From NCBI GenBank assembly GCA_025964695.1, contig JAOPYK010000098.1, positions 62,001 to 126,000 of the forward strand: a stretch of DNA of 64,000 bases, read 5' to 3'. Numbering within the stretch: the stretch's first letter is position 1; every line of letters starts with the position of its first letter. Source of the stretch: Streptosporangiaceae bacterium (lineage in GTDB: Bacteria; Actinomycetota; Actinomycetes; Streptosporangiales; Streptosporangiaceae). The position numbers and the translations under genes were made by a program. Shown here piece by piece: positions 34,579-43,508 of this stretch. Under the pieces are notes generated by a model. That model searched no databases, was not told where the DNA came from, and saw only the letters and a program-made list of their open reading frames with translations.

Positions 34579-34630
34579 GGCGGCAAGGACGGGCGGCAGG
34601 GACGGGCGGCAAGGACGGGTCGCCGGGACG
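34579..34630. repeat. 13-bp tandem array, four units
   Basis: GGCGGCAAGGACG, GGCGGCAGGGACG, GGCGGCAAGGACG, GGTCGCCGGGACG. It lies 46 bases past the stop of the dioxygenase gene. The unit differs from the 10-bp array 160 bases away. Confidence 0.75.
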
Positions 34631-34676
34631 GAACAGGGCAGCGGGTAGGGGGCGGACCGGCCGGGATCGAAGGCGC

Positions 34677-35564
34677 TCAGAGGTAGCGGGCGGCGGCGGC
34701 TTCAGCCGGAGCGTCCTCGCCGGTGACACCGCCGGGTCCCTTGGGGATGCCGTTGTCCAGGTCGGCCGGGGCGTTGACCGTGACGCGGTGCATCTTGCGG
34801 CGCTGGGTGTAGTCGGCGACCGCGTAGTGCTGGGTCGGCCGGTTGTCCCAGAAGGCCAGCGTGCCGACCCGCCAGTTGAGGCGGACCTGGAACTGGGGGT
34901 CGCGGACGGCGTCGAACAGCAGTGGCAGCAGTGCCTCGTTCTCCCGGCGGGACAGGCCGATCAGGCGGGTCACCGAGCTGCGGTTGGCGTACAGCGCCTT
35001 GCGGCCGGTCTCCGGGTGGACGCGGACCACCGGGTGGACGGACGGCGGGTTCTTGTCCTGCATGGCCCGCAGGTCCATCCGGTGCCCCTTGTCGATGGCC
35101 TTCGACACCGACATGGTCAGGTCGTGCTCGGCGTACAGCTCGTCACAGAGCCGCTGGATCGACGGGTGCAGCGAGTCGTAGGCCATGTACATGTTGGCCC
35201 AGTTGGTGTCGCCACCGACCTTCGGCAGCATCACCGCGCGCAGCAGCGACCCCATGGGCGGAGTCTTCATGAAGGTGTTGTCGCTGTGCCACTGGTCGCC
35301 GCCCTCGCCCTTCGGGTCGGTCTGGTCGAGGACGTGGATGGCGCTGCCCGAGGTGTCCATCGGCGGCAGGTTGAGCGTGCCGAAGTTCTTGGCGAACTCC
35401 AGATGCTCGTCGTCGGTGATGTTCTGGTCGCGGAAGAACAGGACCATGTGGTCCAGCAGACCTTGCCGGACCGTGGCGACCTGCTCTTCCTCGAGGGGCT
35501 TGCTCAGGTCAACTCCGGTGACCTCGGCCCCGATGTTCCGGGTGACAGGGTGAAACTCGATCAT
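34677..35564 (-). CDS. TauD/TfdA-family 2-oxoglutarate dioxygenase
   Basis: 295 residues of the Fe(II)/2-oxoglutarate oxygenase fold. The iron site is HxD in DQWHSDNTF with the distal His in RKMHRVTVN; the 2-oxoglutarate Arg is in the same C-terminal segment. The family opening EFHPVTRNIGAEVTGVDLS and LFFRDQNI are present. Such enzymes oxidise taurine, alkylsulfonates, 2,4-D-like acids or carnitine precursors, and the true substrate cannot be read here. ATG at 35564 has GGAGG 8 bases upstream, better than an ATG five codons earlier. The PLP enzyme next on the strand handles sulfur amino acids, a weak hint toward sulfur metabolism. Confidence 0.92.
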   Translation of the reverse strand: MIEFHPVTRNIGAEVTGVDLSKPLEEEQVATVRQGLLDHMVLFFRDQNITDDEHLEFAKNFGTLNLPPMDTSGSAIHVLDQTDPKGEGGDQWHSDNTFMKTPPMGSLLRAVMLPKVGGDTNWANMYMAYDSLHPSIQRLCDELYAEHDLTMSVSKAIDKGHRMDLRAMQDKNPPSVHPVVRVHPETGRKALYANRSSVTRLIGLSRRENEALLPLLFDAVRDPQFQVRLNWRVGTLAFWDNRPTQHYAVADYTQRRKMHRVTVNAPADLDNGIPKGPGGVTGEDAPAEAAAARYL

Positions 35565-35759
35565 GTCCGGAGCCTCCATCCGCGTAAAACAAGCAATCGC
35601 TAGGTTGAGCGTACTCGATGGGGGTGGACATCTGTCCAGTGCGCGGCCGGGCCAAAAGGGACGAGGTTCCCGGCGCCGGCCGTGAGCGGGCGGTGCGGGC
35701 CGGTGCCCACTGCGCGATCACGGCCGGGAAGGTCCTTCGTCAGGTGCGGGCGAGTGGTC

Positions 35760-36941
35760 TCAGCTCGCCTTGGTGAGGGCCTGCTCCAGGTCGGCCCACA
35801 GATCCTCCGGGTGCTCGATGCCCACTGCGATCCGTACGGTTCCCTCGCCTATTCCCGCGGCCTCCAGCGCGGCGGCGTCGAGCTGCCGATGGGAGGTGCT
35901 GGCCGGATGGATGACCAGGGTCTTCGCCTCGCCGAGGGAGGCGGCGAGCGAGGCGAGCCGTACGGTCTCGATGAACGTGCGCCCGGCCTCGCGCCCGCCG
36001 GCGAGCTCGAAGGAGACGACCGCGCCGTAGCCGGACATGAGCCGGCCGGCCAGCTCGTGGCCCGGGTGCGCGGTCAGCCCGGGGTAGTGCACCCGGGTCA
36101 CCGCCGGGTGCGCGGTCAGCCGCTCGGCCAGCAACTGCGCGTTCGAGCAGTGCCGTTCCATGCGCAGTGCCAGCGTGGTCAGGCCGCGCAGCACCAGCCA
36201 GGCCGCGAACGGGTCGGCCGAGGCTCCGAGCTCGACCGCGTGGTCCCAGACCCGCCGGTGCAGCGCGGCGTCGGCGAAGATCGCGATACCGCCGAGCGCG
36301 TCGCCGTGACCGCAGAGGAACTTGGTGGCCGAATGCACGACCACGTCGGCGCCGTGCTCGATGGGCCGGCAGAGCAGCGGAGTGGCGAAGGTGTTGTCCA
36401 CCACCCCCGTCACCCCGGCTTCCCGGGCGATGGCCAGCAGCGCGGGCAGATCGGCCACCTGGGTGGTCGGGTTGGCGATCGTCTCCAGGTAGAGCACCCC
36501 GGTGTTGGGCCGGAGGGCGGCGCGCACCTCTTCGGGGTCGTCGCCCGAGACGAAGGTGACCTCGACGCCCCAGCGCTCGGCCAGGTCGCGAACGGCGGCG
36601 TAGGTTCCGCCGTAGAGACAGCGCTGCGCGATGAGGTGATCGCCGGTCTTCAGCAGCGTGAGCAGCACGGCGGTGATCGCGCCCATGCCGGAGCCGGTGG
36701 CGATCGCCCCCACTCCGCCCTCGAGATCGGCGACCGCGTCCTCCAGCGCGCGGACCGTGGGGTTGCCGAGGCGGCTGTAGAAGTAGGCGCCTTCGGGGCC
36801 GTCGAAGGCGGCGGCCATCGAGTCGGCGTCATCGAAGGCGAACAGATGTCCCTGGTAGATGGGCACTCCGAGGGGCCGGCTGCCGGTGGGCTGCCGGACG
36901 GGAACGTGGACGGCGCGGGTCTCGCGGTGCAGCTCGTTCAT
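35760..36941 (-). CDS. Cys/Met metabolism PLP enzyme (cystathionine lyase or synthase type)
   Basis: A fold-type I PLP enzyme of about 393 residues. Shown are YSRLGNPTVRALEDAVADLEGG, ATGSGMGAITAV, the strand VVDNTFATPLL, and the PLP lysine in VVHSATKFLCGHGD; the C-terminus has SLGEAKTLVIHPASTSHRQL. The pattern fits cystathionine gamma-synthase, gamma-lyase, methionine gamma-lyase and O-acetylhomoserine sulfhydrylase; I cannot separate these. The ATG at 36941 and GTG at 36956 have equally placed purine-rich sites. The gene is 195 bases upstream of the dioxygenase on the same strand and may be transcribed with it. Confidence 0.9.
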   Translation of the reverse strand: MNELHRETRAVHVPVRQPTGSRPLGVPIYQGHLFAFDDADSMAAAFDGPEGAYFYSRLGNPTVRALEDAVADLEGGVGAIATGSGMGAITAVLLTLLKTGDHLIAQRCLYGGTYAAVRDLAERWGVEVTFVSGDDPEEVRAALRPNTGVLYLETIANPTTQVADLPALLAIAREAGVTGVVDNTFATPLLCRPIEHGADVVVHSATKFLCGHGDALGGIAIFADAALHRRVWDHAVELGASADPFAAWLVLRGLTTLALRMERHCSNAQLLAERLTAHPAVTRVHYPGLTAHPGHELAGRLMSGYGAVVSFELAGGREAGRTFIETVRLASLAASLGEAKTLVIHPASTSHRQLDAAALEAAGIGEGTVRIAVGIEHPEDLWADLEQALTKAS

Positions 36942-37023
36942 CCTCCTACCCTGCACCCTCCCCGGCAGGGTGAAACAGGGCCAATCCCCATCAGTGGCCT
37001 CGGCGTACGCCGGCAGGACGGGA

Positions 37024-38202
37024 TCAGAGGTAGAAGCCGGTGTCCTCGGGGGCGCGGCGCTGCTCGGTCGTGACGATCTGACGTTCGCCGTTCCGCATGG
37101 CCACCAGCTCGGCGAGGGTCGCCCCGTCCGGCCCGATCCGCGCCGCCGCGGACTCCTCCTTGAGCCAGCCGGTCGCCTCGGCCTGGGACAGCGGGCCCAC
37201 CTCGATCTGGGCCAGACAGCGGCCGGGCCGTACGACGGCGGGATGCAGGTGGGTGAGGTCCTCGTTCGTGGTGATCGCCACCAGCACGTCTCGGCCCTGG
37301 CCGAGCATCCCGTCGGTGAGGTTGAGCAGCCGGGACAGCCCCTGGCCGGTGGACTGCTTGGCCTCGCCGCGGATCAGCTCGTCACAGTCCTCGAGAATCA
37401 GCAGCCGCCAGCGGCGCTTCTCTTCGTCGCCCCCGTCAGTGCCGACCGCGACCTCCATGAGATACCCGGGGTTGCCGAAGAGCACCTCGGGGTCGAGTAC
37501 GCAGTCGAACTGGCACCAGCCGGCCCATTCGCGGGCCAGCGAGCGCAGCGCGGTGGTCTTGCCGGTGCCGGGCGGGCCGTGCAACAGCAGCAGCCGGCCG
37601 GTCACCTCGGCGGCCGGCAGGGTCATGAGCCGGTCCATGGCGCGGGTCACGTCGGCGGAGTAGTTGTCGCGGATCTCCGGCCAGGTGGCGGCGGAGATGT
37701 TCCGCTCCCGGCGCCGGGGGCCGTGCCCGCTCAGGTGCCAGAAGCCCATCTCCACCTGGGTCTCGTCCTGGGGGGCCGGCTCGGTGGCGTCCCGGGTCGA
37801 CTCCTCCAGGATCGTCCGTGCCAGGTCGTCGCTGGTCGCGGTCACCTCGACCTGCGCGGAGCCGCTACGCCACCGTACGGCTCGCAGCGTCCAGCCCTCG
37901 CCGTCGGCCAGCACCGCGGTCGGGCCGTCGTCCTCGGTGGTCATCCGCAGCACCCGCGAGCCCGCGGGCCGCAGTGGCGCCTCGGGCCGTACCCGTTCGA
38001 GATCCGCCGAGCGTGCCCAGGGCTGGCGGCCGGAGACGAAAGGCTCCAGCGCGAGGGCGTCGATGATGTCCCGGGCCGAATCGGAGTCGTCGATGTTCAT
38101 GATCCAGGGCAGCCCGGTGGCCGGGTCGGCGGACGTCTGGACGGGCTCGATGAGGCGCAGCGGCTCCTTGGGGGTGGACATGTCCTCGATGATCAGGCCC
38201 AT
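37024..38202 (-). CDS. AAA-family ATPase with DUF5925 domain
   Basis: 392 residues. An N-terminal DUF5925-like domain (about 30-150, opening MNIDDSDSARDIIDALAL) is followed by an AAA+ module: Walker A GPPGTGKTT at 209-217, Walker B LLILEDCDELI, sensor ITTNEDLTHLHPAVVRPGRC with an arginine finger, and a C-terminal lid. It is a family found in actinobacteria with no assigned role; AAA proteins of this type remodel protein complexes. It is not linked to an obvious partner here. The start is uncertain between 38202 and 38181. Confidence 0.88.
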   Translation of the reverse strand: MGLIIEDMSTPKEPLRLIEPVQTSADPATGLPWIMNIDDSDSARDIIDALALEPFVSGRQPWARSADLERVRPEAPLRPAGSRVLRMTTEDDGPTAVLADGEGWTLRAVRWRSGSAQVEVTATSDDLARTILEESTRDATEPAPQDETQVEMGFWHLSGHGPRRRERNISAATWPEIRDNYSADVTRAMDRLMTLPAAEVTGRLLLLHGPPGTGKTTALRSLAREWAGWCQFDCVLDPEVLFGNPGYLMEVAVGTDGGDEEKRRWRLLILEDCDELIRGEAKQSTGQGLSRLLNLTDGMLGQGRDVLVAITTNEDLTHLHPAVVRPGRCLAQIEVGPLSQAEATGWLKEESAAARIGPDGATLAELVAMRNGERQIVTTEQRRAPEDTGFYL

Positions 38203-38260
38203 CCCGCCCGGCGTCCAGCGAATTTCCGTGGTAGGTCCGGATCACCATGGGAGCGAGAGG

Positions 38261-39010
38261 TCAGTCCCCTCGCCGGGACTCCTTGTCCTTCTCATCCATC
38301 GCGGCGGCCTCCTCCGGGGTCGGCGCCGTGCCCCCGAGGTAGGCCGGCTGCCACCAGGTCTCCCCGGGCTTGGGAGTCTCCGGGTACTCGTGCTGGGCCT
38401 TCTCCACCAGCTCGGACATCCGGGCCCGCAGCTCCTCGGTGATCTTGTCGTAGTCGTCGCCCCGCTTGGGATACATCGGCTCGCCGACCAGGATCGTGAT
38501 CGGGATGTTTCGCTGGAAGAGCCTGCGCGGCCGTCCCTTGGTCCACATCCGCTGCCCACCCCACACGGCCATCGGGATCATCGGTACCTTGGCGGCCACC
38601 GCCATCCGCACGGCGCCACTCTTGATCTCCTTGACGGTGAAGGAACGGCTGATCGTGGCCTCGGCGAACACCCCGATGACCTCACCGTCCTTGAGCGCCT
38701 TGAGCGCGGCCATGTACGAGCCCGCACCCGCCTCGCGGTCCACCGGGATGTGGTGCATGCCGCGCATCAGCGGGCCGGAGATCTTGTTGTCGAAGACCTC
38801 TTTCTTCGCCATGAACCGGACGAGCCGGCCCGCCGGGTTGGCACCCAGCCCGCTGAAGATGAAGTCGAGATAGCTGACGTGGTTGCTCACCAGCACCGCG
38901 CCACCCGTCTTGGGCAGGTGCTCGGTGCCCTCGATCCGGAACTTGAGCCCAAGGAAACGGAACATCGTCTTCGCAACAGCGATCACCGGGGGATACACAA
39001 TCTCCGTCAT
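38261..39010 (-). CDS. 1-acyl-glycerol-3-phosphate acyltransferase (PlsC family)
   Basis: 249 residues. The acyltransferase motifs are seen in order: NHVSYLDF (HxxxxD, catalytic His and Asp), FMAKKEVFDN, VDREAGAGSYM..KDGEVIGVFAEATIS-like block III, and PMYPKRGDDY. It adds an acyl chain to lysophosphatidic acid in phospholipid synthesis, or to a related lysolipid. The C-terminal tail is Pro/Glu/Lys-rich (EAAAMDEKDKESRR). ATG at 39010 is chosen; an in-frame GTG at 39031 is possible. It lies 38 bases downstream of an FAD oxidoreductase gene on the same strand. Confidence 0.92.
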   Translation of the reverse strand: MTEIVYPPVIAVAKTMFRFLGLKFRIEGTEHLPKTGGAVLVSNHVSYLDFIFSGLGANPAGRLVRFMAKKEVFDNKISGPLMRGMHHIPVDREAGAGSYMAALKALKDGEVIGVFAEATISRSFTVKEIKSGAVRMAVAAKVPMIPMAVWGGQRMWTKGRPRRLFQRNIPITILVGEPMYPKRGDDYDKITEELRARMSELVEKAQHEYPETPKPGETWWQPAYLGGTAPTPEEAAAMDEKDKESRRGD

Positions 39011-39047
39011 GGGAGAACGGTAACTCACCAACGGTCATCGGTGCCGG

Positions 39048-40439
39048 TCAGTGGCGGGCCGCCTCCAGTGCGCCGGGCTCGGGAAGCAGGTCCGCTGAGC
39101 TCGTCGGCGGCCGGGCCCGGTTGAGCAGCACCCGTCGCAGGACCGAGGGCCGGAACAGCGACGGCGGCTCCTGCTGGAGGGCCAGCACGTCCAGGAGAGC
39201 CGCGCAGACCTGTTCGTCGACGTTGGCCGCGGCCACCACCCGGCTGACGTACCGGTTGATGATCCGGTTGTGCGGGCGGATCGGCGCACCCTCCGTGCCG
39301 GGATAGCGGAAGTCCTCGCCGGTGGCGACCAGCCAGGCGCCGGAGCCGCAACGCTTGGCGCGACGCTGGAAGGCGCGGGTGACCCCAGTGGGATCGCCGG
39401 ACAGCAGCTCGTCGAGGACGACGGCCTGCAGCGCGGCCACGCTCATGCCCTGCCCGTAAATCGGGTTGAAGGCACAGACAGAGTCCCCGACGGCTATGAA
39501 CCCGTCGGGCCAGGCGGGCAGCCGCTCGTAGTGCCTGCGGTGATTGGCCGTTCGGCGGAAGGCGGTGATCGGTGTCAGCGGCTCGGCGGTACGGATCGCG
39601 TCGTACAGCACCGGGTCGCGCAGGCCCCTGGCGAAGTCCAGGAAGCCGTCCTCACTGGTCGGCGGATAGTCACGGCCGGCTCCGCTGAGGCTGCAGATCC
39701 AGCGGCCGCCCTCCTGTGGGAACAGCCCACCGGTGCGCTTGGTGCGCGGTGCCTCCGCCTGGAGGTAGAGCGCCTGCCAGCCGGGGTCGAAACCCTCGGG
39801 GATGGCGTAGTAGCGGCTGGTGTACCCCAAAAGCGGGTCCACCTTGGTCTCCTTGGGAAACGGATAGCCCAGCAGGACCAGCCACTCGGGCGCCCGGGAG
39901 GTACGGCCCGTGGCGTCGACGACCAGGTCGGCGCGGATGGGTGCGCTGGTGCCGTTGGTGCCGGCCTCCCGGACCTCCACGCCGGCGACGTGCTTGTGCT
40001 GTGAGCCCGAACCGGCCGGGATCAGTCCGGTGACCTCATGGTGCGCGAGCACGGTCAGCCGCGGCGCCAGTCGCTGCCGGATCGTCCAGTCGAGCAGGGG
40101 GCGGCTGAAGGTCAGCATGCGGGTCACTCCGAACCGGCGGCGCCAGCCGGCGGCGGTCAGCCAGAGTACGTCCTTGGGGATTCCGAGCTCCGGGACCCCG
40201 GCGGCCAGCAGTTCCGCCTCGATCCCCGGGAAGAGGTCTTCGACGATCTCCAGGCCCTTGGTCCAGAGCACGTGCAGGTGGCGGGACTGCGGGATCCCTG
40301 GCCTGAACGCGGCGTCCGCGGGGAACCGATCCCGGTCGATGACGGTGACCTTGTCGAAGTGGTCGGTCAGGACCCGGGCGGCCAGCAGCCCGGCGAGGCT
40401 GCCCCCGATGACGACGGCATGCTCGCGCGACTCCGTCAT
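39048..40439 (-). CDS. FAD-dependent oxidoreductase, hydroxylase-like
   Basis: 463 residues of the PHBH/geranylgeranyl-reductase-like flavoprotein fold. Rossmann motif VVIGGSLAGLLAARVL, middle DATGRTSRAPEW, and the second FAD site GDSVCAFNPIYGQGMSVAALQ (GD motif). ATG at 40439 has GGAG 6 bases upstream. The family includes hydroxylases and halogenases of lipids and natural products; a halogenase signature is not seen. It diverges from a TenA/HDO-like oxidase across an AT-rich region of about 215 bases, so the two may be co-regulated and act in one pathway. Confidence 0.85.
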   Translation of the reverse strand: MTESREHAVVIGGSLAGLLAARVLTDHFDKVTVIDRDRFPADAAFRPGIPQSRHLHVLWTKGLEIVEDLFPGIEAELLAAGVPELGIPKDVLWLTAAGWRRRFGVTRMLTFSRPLLDWTIRQRLAPRLTVLAHHEVTGLIPAGSGSQHKHVAGVEVREAGTNGTSAPIRADLVVDATGRTSRAPEWLVLLGYPFPKETKVDPLLGYTSRYYAIPEGFDPGWQALYLQAEAPRTKRTGGLFPQEGGRWICSLSGAGRDYPPTSEDGFLDFARGLRDPVLYDAIRTAEPLTPITAFRRTANHRRHYERLPAWPDGFIAVGDSVCAFNPIYGQGMSVAALQAVVLDELLSGDPTGVTRAFQRRAKRCGSGAWLVATGEDFRYPGTEGAPIRPHNRIINRYVSRVVAAANVDEQVCAALLDVLALQQEPPSLFRPSVLRRVLLNRARPPTSSADLLPEPGALEAARH

Positions 40440-40654
40440 TATGATCTCCATGAGCGAGGGAACGGCGGGTCCCATGATTATTGACCGGATGAGCCGAATA
40501 CAACAGGACGCTGCTGTACAAATAGCTGATTACGGACTACTGACACAAAGTCTGACAAGAACATATAAAAGGTATAGATTGACCGATCGGGCGTAATTTA
40601 CGGATACTCATACGGTCGAAAGATCCAGGCGGGACGATCGTGAGGAGCAAGGGA

Positions 40655-41410
40655 ATGACCACCGGCACACGACCCCCTTCGCGAACCCATCACCACCGGG
40701 CGATCAAGAGCGAGCTGGCTGAAAGTGTTCATCCGGCCTGGGTCGAAAGCATGATTGCGAACATCAAACCGGAGTGGACCGGGGTCCTCGAGTCTCCGCT
40801 GTTCGAAGCCACGGTGCAAGGTCCTTTCCCTGAACGCTCGTGGCGCCACGTACTCCTCGAGTTCTTCGGCGTCGTCGAGTCCTTCCCGAAGTACATGGGC
40901 GTCACCCTCGGCAAGACGACCTTCGGCCGCAGGCCGGGCGACGTCCTGGCCAGGGACTGGCTGATCGGCAACATCCGGACCGAGGCCCTGCACGCCCAGT
41001 GGTACATCGACTGGGCCATCGGGCTCGGCATCACCTACGACGAGATCGTCTCCCACCGGCCCGGGCCGGAGGTCGCGGCGCTGCGGGAGTACCTCTGGTC
41101 GATGGCCTACCGCGGCACCCTGGCCGAGGCCTTCGCCGCCATCAACTACGCCATCGAGGGCACCACGGGCGAGTGGACACGACTGGTCATGCCCGCGTTC
41201 AAGGAATACTTCGGTGACGGCGGGACCCCTCTGCTGTGGCTCGCCGAGCACGCCGAGTACGACGACGCGCACCCGCGCGAGGCCCTCGAGCTCATCAAGA
41301 TCACTGTCCAGAACGAGGAGGAGCAGGAGAAGGTCGAGGAGGCCACCAGACTGTCACTCCAGCTCTTCCGCCGTGGCTTCGATGCCTGCCACCGCATGGC
41401 CATCTCCTGA
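40655..41410 (+). CDS. TenA/PqqC-like heme-oxygenase-fold oxidase (possible diiron HDO)
   Basis: 251 residues, all alpha. Candidate metal ligands occur in the order of heme-oxygenase-like diiron oxidases (HDO): EALHAQWYIDW, NYAIEGTTGEW, and HAEYDDAHPREALELI, whose D-x2-H pair follows helix six. TenA proteins share the fold without iron and hydrolyse thiamine-related amines, so this could be either. ATG at 40655 is set by GAGGAG 7 bases upstream. HDO enzymes often make alkenes, amines or natural-product fragments. Placement opposite an FAD oxidoreductase favours a biosynthetic or lipid-modifying role over thiamine salvage, but that is inference. Confidence 0.82.
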   Translation: MTTGTRPPSRTHHHRAIKSELAESVHPAWVESMIANIKPEWTGVLESPLFEATVQGPFPERSWRHVLLEFFGVVESFPKYMGVTLGKTTFGRRPGDVLARDWLIGNIRTEALHAQWYIDWAIGLGITYDEIVSHRPGPEVAALREYLWSMAYRGTLAEAFAAINYAIEGTTGEWTRLVMPAFKEYFGDGGTPLLWLAEHAEYDDAHPREALELIKITVQNEEEQEKVEEATRLSLQLFRRGFDACHRMAIS

Positions 41411-41437
41411 CCCCTGTCCGTCCCCTTCCGGTCTCCG

Positions 41438-41476
41438 GTGATCCTGCGATCCGCCCTCGGTGGGTCGCAGGATCAC
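41438..41476. terminator. Bidirectional hairpin terminator
   Basis: GTGATCCTGCGATCC (41438-41452) pairs with GGGTCGCAGGATCAC (41462-41476), 15 positions with one mismatch or wobble, and a 9-base loop. It lies between the convergent TenA/HDO-like and ung stop codons. Confidence 0.75.
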
Positions 41477-41483
41477 ACGGGGC

Positions 41484-42161
41484 TCAGGGGAGTTTCCAGT
41501 CGATGGGCTGGGCGCCCTGGTGTTCGAGCATGGCGTTGGCCTTGCTGAAGGGGCGGGAGCCGAAGAAACCGCGGTCGGCGGACATCGGGCTGGGATGCGC
41601 CGACTCCAGGCAGGGTACGCCGCCGAGCAGCGGGCGCAGATTGCGGGCGTCTCGGCCCCACAAGATCGCCACCAGCGGGGTGCCCCGCGCGGCCAGCGCC
41701 TGGATCGCCTGCGCGGTGACCTCTTCCCAGCCCTTGCCGCGGTGCGAGGCGGGCTTGCCGGGGGCCACGGTGAGGGACCGGTTGAGCAGTAGTACTCCGC
41801 GTTCGGTCCACGGGGTGAGGTCGCCGTTGGCCGGTTCCGGATGGCCGAGATCGGCGCCGTACTCCCGGAAGATGTTGATCAGGCTGCCGGGCAACGGGCG
41901 TACCTCCGGCGCCACCGAGAAGCTGAGCCCCACCGGATGGCCGGGTGTCGGGTACGGATCCTGGCCCACGATCAGCACCTGTACGTCCTGGAACGGCTGC
42001 TGGAAGGCCCGCAGGATGTGCGGACCGGCCGGCAGATAGCGGCGGCCGGCGGCCACCTCCGTGCGCAGGAACTCGCCCATCGCCCCGATCCGGTCGGCGA
42101 CCGGCTCCAGCGCGGTGGCCCAGCCGGCCTCGACGATCTCACTCAGCGGACGTCCCGTCAT
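41484..42161 (-). CDS. ung: Uracil-DNA glycosylase, family 1
   Basis: Removes uracil from DNA to start base excision repair. 225 residues with the catalytic water-activating Asp in [18 protein letters not shown] (D68), the strand [10 protein letters not shown], the pocket segment [10 protein letters not shown] and the His-loop [14 protein letters not shown]. It starts [14 protein letters not shown]. The ATG lacks a strong ribosome binding site. It stands alone, convergent with the TenA/HDO-like gene and divergent from a mycothiol-type enzyme. Confidence 0.96.
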   Translation of the reverse strand: MTGRPLSEIVEAGWATALEPVADRIGAMGEFLRTEVAAGRRYLPAGPHILRAFQQPFQDVQVLIVGQDPYPTPGHPVGLSFSVAPEVRPLPGSLINIFREYGADLGHPEPANGDLTPWTERGVLLLNRSLTVAPGKPASHRGKGWEEVTAQAIQALAARGTPLVAILWGRDARNLRPLLGGVPCLESAHPSPMSADRGFFGSRPFSKANAMLEHQGAQPIDWKLP

Positions 42162-42338
42162 GTTCCGCAACTCTAGTGATCGATCGGCCGCTCGCGGGGC
42201 GAACCGCGGACGAACGTGGCCCCCGCGGCCCGGTCCGCAAAGTCGCCTTTCTCGTCCAGTGCGGTCGTCGCGTGCGGTCGTCCGGTGCGGGCGGTCGGTA
42301 GGGTCGAATGATCGAGGCCGATGGCTGGAGGATCCGCG

Positions 42339-43115
42339 ATGCTGCCGCTCTCCTATGACCGCTACTACGCCGAGACCGAGGCCCAGACGGCGGGGATCGT
42401 CGAAGTGCTGCGGTCCGCCGACCCGGCGCTGCCGGTGCCGACCTGCCCGGGCTGGACGCTGACGAAGCTCATCAGGCACGTCGGCAGGGTGCATCGATGG
42501 GCCGCCGCCAGCGTCACCCGGCGCGCCACCGAGTACGTCGACCCCAAGGGGCTCGACGACGCGGTGCCGCCCGAGGACACCGAGGGGCTGGCGGCGTGGC
42601 TGACCGCCGGGGCCGAAAGGGTCGTTCAGGCGATCCGCGAGGCGGGTCCCGAGGCGCGGGTGTGGACATGGGCCGACGAACAGAGCGCCGGTTTCTGGGC
42701 GCGCCGCGTGGCGCACGAGACCCTGGTGCACCGCGCCGACGCGTCCCTCGCGGTGGACGGAGACTTCGAACCGGCGCCTGAGGTGGCCGCGGACGGCATC
42801 TCGGAGTTGCTCGGCTTCATCGCCTCCCCGAAGGTGGGCGAGCGCAGGACCGCCTTCGCCGAGCTGACCGGCGACGGGCAGACCCTGCACCTGCACGCCA
42901 CCGAGAGGCGTCTGGGCGCGGCAGGGGAGTGGCAGGTGTGCCGGACCCCGGACGGAGTCGTCTGGGAGCACGGGCATGCCAAGGGCGACGTGGCCGTACG
43001 GGGACCGGCCGCCGACCTCCTGCTGGTCCTCTACCGGCGCCTGCCCGCGTCCAAGGTGGAGGTCCTCGGCGACGAGAGGCTTCTCGACCACTGGCTCGCT
43101 CATACGGCGTTCTGA
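42339..43115 (+). CDS. Maleylpyruvate-isomerase-family, mycothiol-dependent-type enzyme
   Basis: 258 residues of the DinB-like four-helix fold with a C-terminal MDMPI domain. The N-terminal motif [20 protein letters not shown] carries the Cys-Pro-Gly-Trp and His characteristic of mycothiol-dependent isomerases; a second conserved site is [16 protein letters not shown], with its metal-type His pair. These proteins use mycothiol, the actinobacterial thiol, in isomerase or transferase reactions; many have unknown substrates. ATG at 42339 is supported by TGGAGG 8 bases upstream. Its final Phe and stop codon lie in the first unit of a repeat array. Confidence 0.88.
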   Translation: MLPLSYDRYYAETEAQTAGIVEVLRSADPALPVPTCPGWTLTKLIRHVGRVHRWAAASVTRRATEYVDPKGLDDAVPPEDTEGLAAWLTAGAERVVQAIREAGPEARVWTWADEQSAGFWARRVAHETLVHRADASLAVDGDFEPAPEVAADGISELLGFIASPKVGERRTAFAELTGDGQTLHLHATERRLGAAGEWQVCRTPDGVVWEHGHAKGDVAVRGPAADLLLVLYRRLPASKVEVLGDERLLDHWLAHTAF

Positions 43116-43187
43116 CCCGGCTTTCTGGCCGCCGCTTCTGATCCCCGGCCTTCTGGCTCCCGTCTTGTGGCACCCGCTTCTGATCCG
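43106..43187 (+). repeat. 13-15 bp degenerate tandem array starting at a stop codon
   Basis: Units run GGCGTTCTGACCC (43106-43118, containing the gene's Phe-TGA), GGCTTTCTGGCCGCC, GCTTCTGATCCCC, GGCCTTCTGGCTCCC, then GTCTTGTGGCACCC and GCTTCTGATCC. The unit is pyrimidine-rich on the coding strand. Confidence 0.7.
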
Positions 43188-43508
43188 TGGACGGAACTGA
43201 ACGCACTTATCCGATCATGCTTATCCGATCATGATTTGCCATGAGAAAAGCTACTAAATGCCCTGAACGCGCGGTCAATACCGGATTGAAGACATCTCGC
43301 AGGTGGGAGGCGGCGGCCATCTTCAGTTGCCTCAGCATGGTTGAATCTGTGGGATTGGAACGTGCCGACCAGGGGGAAAAGCCTGGTGTAACGGCCCGAC
43401 GACGCCGCGTTAAGTCCGTGTTACGTAGTTACAGCCTTTATTGACCTACTTGTCGGTAATGCGTAGCCATTAGGAGTCGGGTGCGCACAGACGAGTAGAT
43501 GGAGTCAC
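43188..43508. other. Control region upstream of the acyltransferase, AT-richer
   Basis: No convincing gene. A direct repeat of CTTATCCGATCATG occurs at about 43205-43232. The stretch 43400-43470 is AT-rich and carries a plausible promoter, listed separately. Confidence 0.45.
43441..43469 (+). promoter_or_regulatory. Candidate promoter of the wax-ester synthase gene
   Basis: -35 TTGACC (43441-43446), 17-base spacer, -10 TAGCCA (43464-43469), ending 39 bases before the ATG. The -10 is a poor match, so this is tentative. Confidence 0.35.
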
